Positions 45,849 through 54,577 of a stretch of DNA of 54,577 bases are shown in pieces. The translations under genes and the position numbers were made by a program. The first letter of the stretch is position 1; each line of letters begins with the position of its first letter. The notes under the pieces were generated by a model, which ran no database searches, had not been told where the DNA came from, and was given only the letters and a program-made list of their open reading frames with translations. Source of the stretch: Sanchytrium tribonematis (taxonomy: Eukaryota; Sanchytriomycota; Sanchytriomycetes; Sanchytriales; Sanchytriaceae); contig JADGIG010000011.1 of the NCBI GenBank assembly GCA_018985235.1, positions 1-54,577 of the forward strand. The letters are read 5' to 3'.

Positions 45849-46389
45849 TAGAATTAGAAGAAGAACTTCCGTTGTGTAATATTACTGACTTCACATATAT
45901 GAAGATTGATACAGGTGATGATTGAAGTCATAATCCAGTGTTCAAAGTCTATTTAGTTGGAGAAGATAGTGTTCCGTATGGGAAACCAATCACAAAAATG
46001 TGGAAAACACTTTTGCATTTCACGAATTTGTAATGAAAGCTAAAGATGATTCCAATTATGTTTACATAGACACATTTTTAATTCATAAATTATTGGATAA
46101 AAGCTTATTTTTAAGCTTTTATTGTTTCAAATAATGGAAATAAAGGAAAAAATGGACATTGCAACACGAATGTAGTATCTAAAGTAAAAAAGGCAGCAAT
46201 TAAAATGTTTTATGACATATAAATATCTCTTGCCCAATAAATACTTATTTATATTTACATTTCTGGGGAATTTCTTCTTGTTCTGTTATTTGTGATATTG
46301 TGTAAATTACAATAATTAAAATTTTAAAAGGGATAATATTCCCTTTGATATTGGTTTACAAAATTATTACAAGGCTACATCAAAGCTAT
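45849..46389. other. Decayed sequence between transposon and duplication
   Basis: About 540 bp of AT-rich DNA with short broken frames (one reads SHNPVFKVYLVGEDSVPYGK) that look like old coding sequence I cannot identify. A hairpin AAAAGCTTATTTTTAAGCTTTT lies near 46100. Confidence 0.4.
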
Positions 46390-46880
46390 TGTGCCTCGTG
46401 CAAGAGAATAAGCAGCTATGAAACAAGCCAATTGCAGGAGAATTGTCAGCTCAAGGAAAAAAGTCAAATGCAGTGACTATCAAGTAACCTTAGATGGGTT
46501 AAGCAGGCAAGGCAAATATACAACAAACGCTTGACCAATATCAGAATGGACAAGGGAGTCTTCCCATACAGGACTGCTTGCAGAGCAACATTACAGGGAA
46601 TCAAATGCAGGACGATGACCAATCCTCTTTTAAACAGTCATCAAGTGAGAAGTGCTACTTTGAGAAGCTCAGCAAGTTGAGTAGTAAGACGAGAAAGAGA
46701 AAAGCGCAGCAAATTCAACCAAGAGAAGGCAATTAGTAGGCTGAGAGAGTTTAACTCGAGATGCAGCACTCCGAAACAAAATGAAAGGCGCAGACCAGCT
46801 TAAATGCTAGTGAGCTAATTGGTCAACATCTGTTGATCACGGACGAGTTCCTAGAGCGAGATGAGTCGCGTGTTAAAAGC
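46390..46880 (+). pseudogene. Decayed duplicate of the 41.17-42.09 kb orphan gene pair
   Basis: Sequence near 46400-46440 matches exon 1 of the orphan gene at 41192 (AAGCCAATTGCAGG shared), most of that gene's body is missing, and from about 46510 the match to 41690-42090 resumes (TATCAGAATGGACAAG, GATGACCAATCCTCTTT, GAGAAGCTCAG, CAACATCTGTTGA). It lacks the Lys/Glu-rich repeat expansion of the first copy. The stretch NQMQDDDQSSFKQSSSEK is in one frame with its upstream part, unlike in the first copy, but stops occur further on. Confidence 0.75.
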
Positions 46881-49460
46881 TGACATCTGTTATCCAAATG
46901 ACTAAACTTAACTTAAGAAAAGTCAAAAATAACTAAATTTTCCAAAATTTATCGAAAACATTCTTGAAATTCAGTAATACTGCAATTTGAAAAGGCGTCA
47001 AGAAAAAATTAGTAAGATCATTGAAGAAATATACAAGAAATATTTTGTTGAATTAAGAGAGGAAAAAAATGATTGAACGAGTCAGTCAAATGATTGAAAA
47101 ACCTTTTAAGAAGCAAGGACCAAATTTCAAGCTAAGTCAACCACTAGAAGTCGTCTTCAATTAGCATTTATACTGCAAATGTGATCTGTGCATAGTGGCT
47201 TATTGTTACAAGATGCCAATAGCAGATTCTTTTCTCTTTACAAACTAACAAGCAGCAAGATTTTTGCTGCATCGATTGTAAATAGCCAACTAAATGACTC
47301 TTCCTGATATGAAAGTTCTCTTCGCAATGCAACATTCCCATTTAGATCATACGGTGCCTGTCCAAATAAAAACTGTAGCTTTTTGTAATTTGGCAATAAT
47401 TTCTCATGGCCATAAACAATTAAGGCACTCATTCTACTGCCATTCTTTTTAAATGTATCATTCCGGTACTCGTAGCACAACTTATGGGCGTAAATATTTT
47501 AAAAGGCAGATACGAATCATTCCAATTTGGATTACCCATTCTACTTTCAGGAAACTAGTTTTATTCCCCTCTATCGTCGCTTTTATAAGATCATAGTACT
47601 CCGCTGACCCTTGACATACACATTTAAAAAATTTATCCATAATTGTATTGTTGAATCAAAAAACAACAAAGTCAAGTAGCAATCTCAAATTTACCAGATC
47701 CCATTTGACCTTGTTTGTCAATAATAGTTTATTTCTCATCTCTCGCAAATCGTTGCTGCTATTTGAGCAGGCCTACGTCTCTCAAATCATGTAAATAACT
47801 TTTAGTTTCTAAAAATAGTCTTTGCGTTGTTGATTATAATTTGGAGCAAAATCATCATTTCAAATGGTAAATTTAGACAGCATATTCATGATACAATCTC
47901 TTTCTGCCACTTACTTGCTTTAAATCTGTAACCTCTTCTATTTTTTGAAGATATTGTTCCCTGTCACCTTTAGACAAAAAACATTTTTCACCAATTCCAT
48001 TCACTCTCCTTCATCATTTTTATTTTCGCTCATACAACAACTGATACTTTGATCGCCCGGATGAAGACTGATATTCTTATTTTTTACGATAGAGTCAAAT
48101 AATCCAGTTCTCTTTTTTTTAACGTTTTAGCTCTTATTGACAAGTTTTACCCCAGCAAATTTTTTCGCAACACACTTTTGACGAATGTCCATTATTTTGC
48201 TGTATTTAATTTAAATTCCCAACAATCTTCCATGACTTTAACGTTTGCTATTCACTTCGCTATACTAAAATCTCAGTATCTGGAAATGATTGTTTAAACT
48301 CATAGAATGGAGAAAAGTCTTTTGAGTTATCCGCTTCAGTTGTTACTAATGGATAAAGCTCATAATTAGAAAGGCTAGATAGAATCGTTTTTATTTGGGT
48401 TAAAATTTAACACTTTTTTAAATTTCTTCAATTATTTTATCTTGCCCAGATTTTCAAACCAAATTATGCATATCAAGAATAATCTATCGTACTTGCTGTA
48501 GTGTACTCCCAAGGGAGCAGTTTTGACCCTGTAGACCCAAGGAATTACGAGGGTTCAATGAAGCAGTTTGAGAGATTATTGATTGGTCCGAATATATTAC
48601 AAGACTTGTGATATTTAAGAAGAGGGACAAAAGTACATATAATGGGGACATTCCCCAAATATATAACTTATGTCAACGACCTCAGATTATTCACAACAAC
48701 ATGGTAGCGAAGAAACCCATCTTCAAAAAGCAGAAGGCCACTGTTTAGAAATTGGTGAACTAGAAATTCAAAAAAACCCTAAGGTTGAGATGACCCCAAA
48801 AGCAAAAAAAAATTGAAAAAGTTGAGAACATTGTTAAAGATTTGAAGGAAAAACGAGGAAAAAGGTGTCTTAAATAAAAAGTATTCGGCAGGCAAAAAAT
48901 CAAATAAACACGAAAAACATTCGAAAATAACACAAATAAAATTGAGAAAAGTCCAGCTTCGATGATTAACAGACTTTATCTTACGTAAAACCAGCAGACC
49001 ATTTCACAGAGATGACTTTTGAAATCGTTCAAATTTGCGTGCTTAAGTCTACGGAACGCAATCCAGACAAGTTGGAAAAGCCAATTGTTATGTTAAAGTG
49101 TTGTATCTGCTTCCAAACTGGGTAAAGTTTCCCAATCATCTGAAGTGATATGATAGAAGTCAAGTAAGTGAATTTGGTAATTGCAATAGTGTAATTACTA
49201 TTGATAAGACATCTGACACCGAGTCAGGGTGACTGTGATGATGTGAGTGTGTATTTAGAAACCATTATCTTCGACGTTTTCGTCAATAGATAACGGTAAA
49301 CTCTCGACGTGATCGTCAATGAGATTTTTACGCGTTCGAAGGAGAGGATGTTTTTTTCATTTTATGGAGAATTGTAGAAGATGATTGGATAATATAAATT
49401 TGTGTCCAATTTAAGTTATTTTTGATTGGTTATCTTTTATTCTTAAATTACCCGCTATTT
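46881..49460. other. Decayed region, no recognised gene
   Basis: About 2.6 kb of AT-rich sequence with only short open frames on both strands. A minus-strand frame at 47238-47480 and neighbours to 48060 look like old coding DNA (VALRRELSYQEESFSWLF; LHDLRDVGLLK). A plus-strand frame at 48670-48816 (MSTTSDYSQQHGSEETHLQK) has a TATATAA 14 nt upstream and could be a small gene remnant. I recognise no capsid, polymerase or integrase part. The many stops suggest one or more old insertions. Confidence 0.4.
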
Positions 49461-49467
49461 TTTGGCA

Positions 49468-49826
49468 ATGACACGTTCAAAAGAAACCTATAAAAGTATT
49501 AATGCATCCAAAAACTTCTCCTCCAAGCTCCTCGTAAACATTATTCCGGTAAATCTTTCAAAGAAGCACCATCAAACAAAAATTTAAGATTGCAACCAAT
49601 CGATAAATTAACTCCAACTCAATTGCGAAGAATGCAAATTGCATTAAAGAAAAAGCAAGAGCAATCTATTCAATTCATGGAAAAAGCATTTGAGAAAATG
49701 AATGAAGACGTTAGTATTGACTTGGATTCGGACGAAAAACAAGTTCTTACAGATGCAATTGAAGTAAAAGAGAAACGAATTAGAACATGTAGTCACAACA
49801 CGTCTCGAAAGTTGAGTTTACTTTAA
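49468..49826 (+). pseudogene. Small basic/helical gene remnant of unknown type
   Basis: An ATG at 49468 opens a short basic frame (MTRSKETYKSINASKN). A second frame continues from about 49533 to 49826 with APRKHYSGKSFKEAPS, then LTPTQLRRMQIALKKKQEQS and an acidic helix. The two lie in different frames. Both starts recall an H3-type basic tail, but the rest is not a histone fold. Unidentified; it may be a broken gene of a mobile element. Confidence 0.35.
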
Positions 49827-50098
49827 AAAAGTCTCATGGAATGAATTGACATCAAATGGTGGACCATCAGATCTAGACTATTATTGTTTGGTTTCATAAG
49901 ATGGAAAAGATGAGAATGAAGATGATTATGAAGATTCATGGGAATTATACATCAATTTGTGTAATACAGTAACTGTTGGTGAGTTTACGGAACGCAAACA
50001 AATTTGGAAATGCAAATTGGTATGATGGAGTTTATGATGATGATAACTATAAAGGACCAGAATCATTTTAATAAATAAATTAGGAAATTTATTGGTTT

Positions 50099-50697
50099 TT
50101 AACTTTTTAGCTCTTCTTTTTTTTGTAATTTTTTTTCATCGGTTGTTAAATCATGCTTTAGTGGATTGACCGGTTGATCATCCAAATATTCTGTCTCCGT
50201 CGATGTTTCTAAAGGATGATCGCAAACTGGAAATACAATTGAATGCATGTTTATGCCATTTGTTTGTTTTTCTTGCCCTTCTTTGGAGACATATTGATGC
50301 TGATAATATTGTCCGGTGATGATCACTACAGATCCTTTTCTTAATAGCTTTTTCATGCCATCTGCTCTTCCGGGCCACAAAGTGATGTTAAAAAAAGAAA
50401 TATGCATCTTTTTACCAATGTAATTGTTACTAGCTATACTAATTTGTGTAACTTCCACCTCACCTTTAAATGTTTTGACTTTTTAGATTTGGGCTCTTGA
50501 CTTCCATTAACAGTGATAAAGCTTACCATAAGTAAAGTGAGTTCGTTTCGTTTAAGTACCACAAGAACAGTTGTGGCGTTTTCGTCATCAAATATGTCAT
50601 CAAATATGTCTCCAAATCCATATTTTGATTCTTTGAGGATATCTTTAACAGAATATACTTTGTCAGAATTTCTAGTGGTTCGAATGTTATTTTCCAA
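50099..50697 (-). pseudogene. Single-strand DNA-binding (SSB-like) OB-fold protein remnant
   Basis: The minus strand encodes an SSB-like pattern: EVTQISIASNN, ISFFNITLWPGRADGM, LLRKGSVVIITGQYYQHQYV and HSIVFPV. These match the beta strands of bacterial/mitochondrial SSB (VxxFSIATN, WHRVVLWG, LKKGSxVYVEG). An upstream frame begins MENNIRTTRNSDKVYS and contains a GDIFDDIFDD duplication; it overlaps the second frame, so the gene is not continuous as read. It could be a mitochondrial SSB gene fragment or part of a mobile or viral-like element; context does not decide. Confidence 0.5.
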
Positions 50698-51579
50698 AAT
50701 TCGGCTTTTTTAGATAAAATCAAAATGAAAAAATAATCAATCATTACAATTACGTAATCGACTGTCCAGATTAAAAATCATATTTCGCAGTATCGTAGTT
50801 TTACCAGTGAAGTTGAGCATCTATGTCATGAAAGGTATAGGATACTACTTCCTTTACTCCATTTCTTACTACTTCACTAACTGGCAAAATTCTGATGTCA
50901 GAGTCTTCCATTCCGGCATTTTCAAAAGTTTTTTCATCATCTATTGTAAACACCTCACCGCTAGATTTACCAAACAAATTTGATTTCTCAGGAAAACTTA
51001 AAAAAAGTCTAGTGTTTCTTTTGGATACTTATAGTTAGAATAGATTGGGTTATTTTTCATAAGCCAATTCAATGCATTTTTGCTATTGTCAGTGACATGA
51101 ACTTCAGTGTTGTAACTATTATCAATTCCAATAAGACCTGCACATGTTTCCCATACTCTCCAGTTCATAGATAAGCTTGATGTTCCTATATTTCTTGCAG
51201 ACATATAACTATTTGAATAATTATGTTTGAATATATTTTGATTGACCGCAATGAATGACACTCTTTTAAAGTGAGATTAGAGATGCATTCTGGTATAGCA
51301 TCCTATTCAGTGATTTGCTTTTGCAATTTTCATTCTTGTCTATATTGCGTTTTTTTTTGCATTAAACCACATACTGGCCATACATAGTCTCGAATGCTAG
51401 GATGTAGAAATAAATCTTGATAATTACATGATTGTATATATTTGAGAAACAATTCAAGGCTGAGTGAGTCAGGGGGCTTCCAAAAGCCTACCATTTGTTA
51501 ATTTATTTAATATCTTTTTCGTATTTACTTTATAAATTTTGGGGCTTTTTTATTTTATAAATTGCAATTTTGAAGACAA

Positions 51580-52857
51580 TTTTATGGGAACGAAGTTTCA
51601 TTCCAGTCAGTTGCATTTAAGATTAAAATTTCCAAGAAACTATTATTGTAAACAAAGTTAAAGTCGTAGTTAAAAAACTCGTTGAATGGCAAAACTCATC
51701 TATTTTGATTTCATCAATACAGGAATTTAGTCAGCATCACATTTAAATCATTTAATGCTTTTGCAAGTTCAATAAAACCATAGTATTTGCCAACAACTAC
51801 TGTCATTTGGCGTGTTTAATGGAAGACAAGTCAATGGATTATATGATTAAATCACAATATCAGAAGTAGAACCATTTGGTGAATTTGTATTTTTGACCAA
51901 ATTGTATACAATAAAAGTAAAACAATAGCCTGACATTCCACAACAGATTAAATAAAGTTTGATTCCTTTTTAAATTGGTTTGGAACGCATCAGAACAGAA
52001 ACTGAACATTTTGACTGACAATCCGGCATATTCTCGTCCATTGATAATACTTCACCGGGGATCAAATATTTTTGAAAGTTGTAACAAAGTTTAAAAGGAT
52101 ACCAAGCAATTTTAAAAGAACTGTTTGTAAGTGGTAGGTCAGTTACTAAAAAATATTTCAAGGAGGCAAGTTTGTCCGAATCAGATTGTAATTTGGGAAT
52201 TGTAAACAGTTTTTTCAATTTTTTAAACTTAAGGATATTCAAGATATTATAGGAGGAGAGAATGCTCTGCCATAAAAATATTCACTCTCACTGGGAAGAG
52301 CAACAAGCCCCATTGCAATTTGTATACCAAAGAAATTGTAAACGTCATTGCCATTAAATTACCAGTCTCATTTTCCTCACTATTGCGGGCTTGAGGACCA
52401 AAATTGGATCATATGACCAGTCCTGTAATCAGACAGATTAACAGAGTCTAAAAAATTGTAATATTTGCGATTCATTGCATTGCGTTTTTCTAACACCATA
52501 TCATAAGTAAAAAAAATGACTCCGAAATTGAGTAGCACGTGAATTATCAGGAAAATGACGCGGTAAATTTTAAATTTTTGGTTTTTTCATTCCAGATTTA
52601 AATGATTCAAATTTTGACGATGGGTCAGCATCTTCAAATGGAGTACGACTATTACGTGGTTCTCTTGGTAAGTTAATTGACTCTTCTGCTTCTCTATAAT
52701 CTTCAGACGGATTATAATCTTGATCATCAATAATTTCTGGCTCCAAAGAGTTTTCCTTGTCCTCCGTTTCGCTTTCAATAAGCTCCGCAAGTTGTTCCTC
52801 GGTTGCTGCAGTAGTAATTTCTATATTTCGACGATTTCGTGATGGACATGAGCTCAC
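51580..52857 (-). mobile_element. piggyBac-like DNA transposon remnant
   Basis: On the minus strand the order of fragments follows a piggyBac transposase. An acidic N-terminal region lies at 52570-52857 (EEQLAELIESETEDKENS). FFGIQIAMGLVALPSESEY near 52275-52345 resembles the FxGIxLxMGxxxLPS block. IPGEVLSMDENMPDCQSKCS at 51970-52080 resembles the SIDESM catalytic block. GIKLYLICCGMSGYCFTFIV near 51900-51965 is the strand block that follows. Several stops and frame changes lie between the pieces, so it is inactive. I could not find terminal repeats. Confidence 0.6.
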
Positions 52858-54296
52858 AAATAGCCTATCATATTCATTTATTTATTTTTTGGCCCGGTTC
52901 AAGAGACCGGGGTCAAGTGGCTGGGGTCATTATCAACATCATATTTTTAGCCAACTCTTGGCCGGCTGTTTTACAAAAAATCCGGGAAATTGATGGGATA
53001 AATTACCAGCCGACAAATCATTGTTTACAAATTGGTAATTGGAGCAGCCAATTGATGTACATCAGGCATCAATTCTCTCGAGAGATGATATATGCCTAAA
53101 TAAATTGCTTTTTAACGTCAAATGTGCGCCCCCCTTGAGATTTGCAAAAATGAATGTGGAAGAAAGTGAGCCAAAAAGAGAACCTCAATGACGAACATAC
53201 TCCAGCTATATCAAATCATTTCTGAAATACATTAATGATAAGAATATTATTTTTTAAGTGAATAATTTTGATTATCGGTTGATCAAGTTAAGCAGTTTCT
53301 TGTTTGGAACAGTCAGTTTATCAAGTCTAATTCCATTGATACTTGCAAATCAGCCATTGTCTATTACTTTAAAACCAATTATAATCTCTGGTTCGAGCAC
53401 AATAATCCAGCCATGTCACCCAAATTGAGAGAATTGTTTTCAAGGATTAAAAATCACAAAATTAGAGATTTAAATGAAGAATCAGAACTGCAGGTATACC
53501 CTATTGGGGTAGATGAACCAAACACAATTCTTAGACAGCTCCAAAGCAAGCACCCCTTTATTGCAGAGTACTTTGCGTGTTTGTTTGTAATAATGTTTTG
53601 ACATGCAATTTGGGAAACGCAAAACCAGGAAAGACTGAGTGTGCGACTCATTTGGCACAAAATAATGGGTAAAACAGCAAATGAGTACACAGATATTCAG
53701 TGGCTACGTCAGCCAAAACACTTTTATGATGAGTCATTTCCCATTACACCTGTTGCATCTTACAAAGAATACCTTGAATTTCTCGATTTATACAAAATGA
53801 ATTACACAAAGGAATTCTTTTATTTTGCTCATTTAAATATCTAGAAGATGTTCAATTGTAATTAAATCCACATGAGCCATTAACACAGGATATATTTAGA
53901 AAATTGTTGACACTATTAAGTGAAGAGAATGTGGGATTGCCAAAAGAAATCAATGGACATTCATTTAGGTTTTTATGAGTACATGTTGATTGAGTCTAGT
54001 ATTTGTTTCAATCTAAATTAAGTGATGGCATAGTGCCGTTGGCAGTCCCCTGATCAAATGGCCAGATATTTACTTTCTTATGAAATAAATAAATTAAATA
54101 ATCCAGTAAATATACGATATCCTAAGGAAACAGGTGGTATGATAGCGTCTAATCACAATTCTAGTTTTGATGAGCTGGATTATGATTTATTAGTATCTAA
54201 ATTAGTGGAAAGACTGCAAAACAGCTTGTAAGTGGTAAATCAAATACATTGTGGAGTAAATTTTCTTTTTTTAATATATATTAAAGTCTTTGGCAG
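52858..54296. other. Decayed region, no recognised gene
   Basis: About 1.4 kb with short plus-strand frames at 53413-53601 (MSPKLRELFSRIKNHKIRD) and 53641-53844 (MRLIWHKIMGKTANEYTDIQ) that look like pieces of one old coding region, followed by further broken coding sequence to about 54230 (ETGGMIASNHNSSFDELDYD). I cannot name a family. A GC-rich patch near 52890-52930 has no clear function. Confidence 0.4.
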
Positions 54297-54322
54297 CTCA
54301 ACTCCCCCCGGGGGGAGTTGAG
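54297..54322. repeat. 26-bp perfect palindrome CTCAACTCCCCCC / GGGGGGAGTTGAG
   Basis: The two 13-bp arms are exact complements. It resembles the C5G5 palindromes at 44326 and 45839 and reads as two G-run transposon ends back to back. A second, slightly imperfect one lies 20 bp further at 54343-54366, with a 43-bp hairpin-like unit between their centres. Confidence 0.9.
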
Positions 54323-54353
54323 TTTATAGAATAAATTTTTCACTCAACTCCCC

Positions 54354-54577
54354 GGGGGGGGAGTTGGGTCAAACATCAAATTTTAAAAATGACAAATGGA
54401 AATCATCCACGTAAATTACAATCTTTAATGATCAAACATAAACGTAAAGCTTTATTACAATTAGTACAAGGTTCAATTAGTATTAAAAATTAGGTGGTCG
54501 AGTTAGTCCTTAAAAGGCCTTGACGGGACTAAACTATGAGACTTGATTTTCCCTCTAAAAATGTATTTTTTCAAAAC
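54354..54577 (+). mobile_element. Left end of another G-run transposon copy (cut by window edge)
   Basis: After a run of eight G at 54354 comes AGTTGGGTCAAACATCAAAT and then an ATG at 54389. The short frame there (to 54493) contains KHKRKALLQLVQGSISIKN, similar to KTKRKALRDLAIQ...SFKRN at the start of the transposase at 44.3-45.8 kb. The spacing from G-run to ATG is also alike. This copy is in plus orientation and continues beyond the window. TAGTCC (54505-54515) and GGACTA further on form a short inverted repeat. Confidence 0.6.

Noticed and set aside
46881-50098. A large virus-like (Polinton-type) insertion
   Set aside because: No capsid, protein-primed polymerase, integrase or packaging ATPase motif could be recognised, so the many short broken frames do not support such a call.
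50440-50520. A 20-23 nt intron to join the two frames of the SSB-like remnant
   Set aside because: Candidate donors (GTGGAA, GTCAAG) are poor and one choice would remove conserved OB-fold residues; the region is better seen as a broken remnant.
52885-52925. Possible tRNA T-arm (CCCGG TTCAAGAGA CCGGG)
   Set aside because: The loop has nine bases instead of seven and no matching D-arm or acceptor stem is found at the right distance.
54490-54577. tRNA-like A-box (TGGTCGAGTT) at the right edge
   Set aside because: No B-box, no consistent cloverleaf, and it continues the transposase-like region; the inverted repeat TAGTCC/GGACTA explains part of the pattern.

Overview
The window reads as nuclear DNA of an AT-rich, very compact eukaryote, most likely an early-diverging fungus. 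The reasons are a fused GARS-AIRS purine enzyme (fungal ADE5,7 type, without the animal GART domain), a Cdc3-type septin with a long C-terminal coil, an RGS protein with C-terminal membrane segments (Rax1-like), a Dot1 methyltransferase and a proteinase K-like subtilase. Assignment below fungi is not possible from the sequence alone. Intergenic gaps are mostly 50-300 bp, several genes overlap or almost touch, and at least ten genes have the AATAAA signal overlapping their own stop codon.

The main finding is a class of ultra-short introns. In three genes (septin 14521-14540, cyclase-associated protein 16216-16234, orphan gene 41232-41250) removing a GT...AG segment of 20, 19 and 19 nt restores one reading frame. 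In the first two it also rebuilds residues conserved in the family. No longer intron is firmly supported in the window.

Layout. 1-41 kb is a dense gene block: Swd2/WDR82 (partial), acylaminoacyl peptidase, F-box/LRR-like protein, a tandem pair of TIM-barrel-like proteins, an orphan, a TMCO3-like CPA2 antiporter, a large orphan, a small coiled-coil protein, a subtilase, an RGS membrane protein, septin, CAP/Srv2, several orphans including a 792-aa secreted or membrane protein and a three-repeat protein, GH35 beta-galactosidase, a tail-anchored coiled-coil protein, mitochondrial uL2, a 978-aa helical orphan, a trypsin-fold protein with a Cys nucleophile, GARS-AIRS, Dot1 and a polytopic membrane protein. 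Between 23.5 and 24.2 kb lie a 52-bp tandem repeat and two decayed copies of the 5' end of the three-repeat protein gene.

From about 41 kb to the end the character changes to a graveyard of mobile DNA. It holds a pogo/CENP-B-type DNA transposon with 26-bp inverted ends and TA target duplication, a second transposase family whose ends are G-runs that abut as CCCCCGGGGG palindromes (a third copy starts at the right edge), a decayed piggyBac-like transposase, an SSB-like OB-fold remnant, and a segmental duplication of an orphan gene pair. Much of 46.9-50 kb and 53.1-54.3 kb holds only short broken frames that I could not identify.

Functional links are loose: Swd2 and Dot1 belong to the same histone H2B-ubiquitin to H3K4/H3K79 methylation circuit, septin, CAP and the RGS protein to cell-cortex control, and the subtilase, GH35 enzyme and TIM-barrel pair look like degradative functions. 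Nothing suggests an operon-like cluster.
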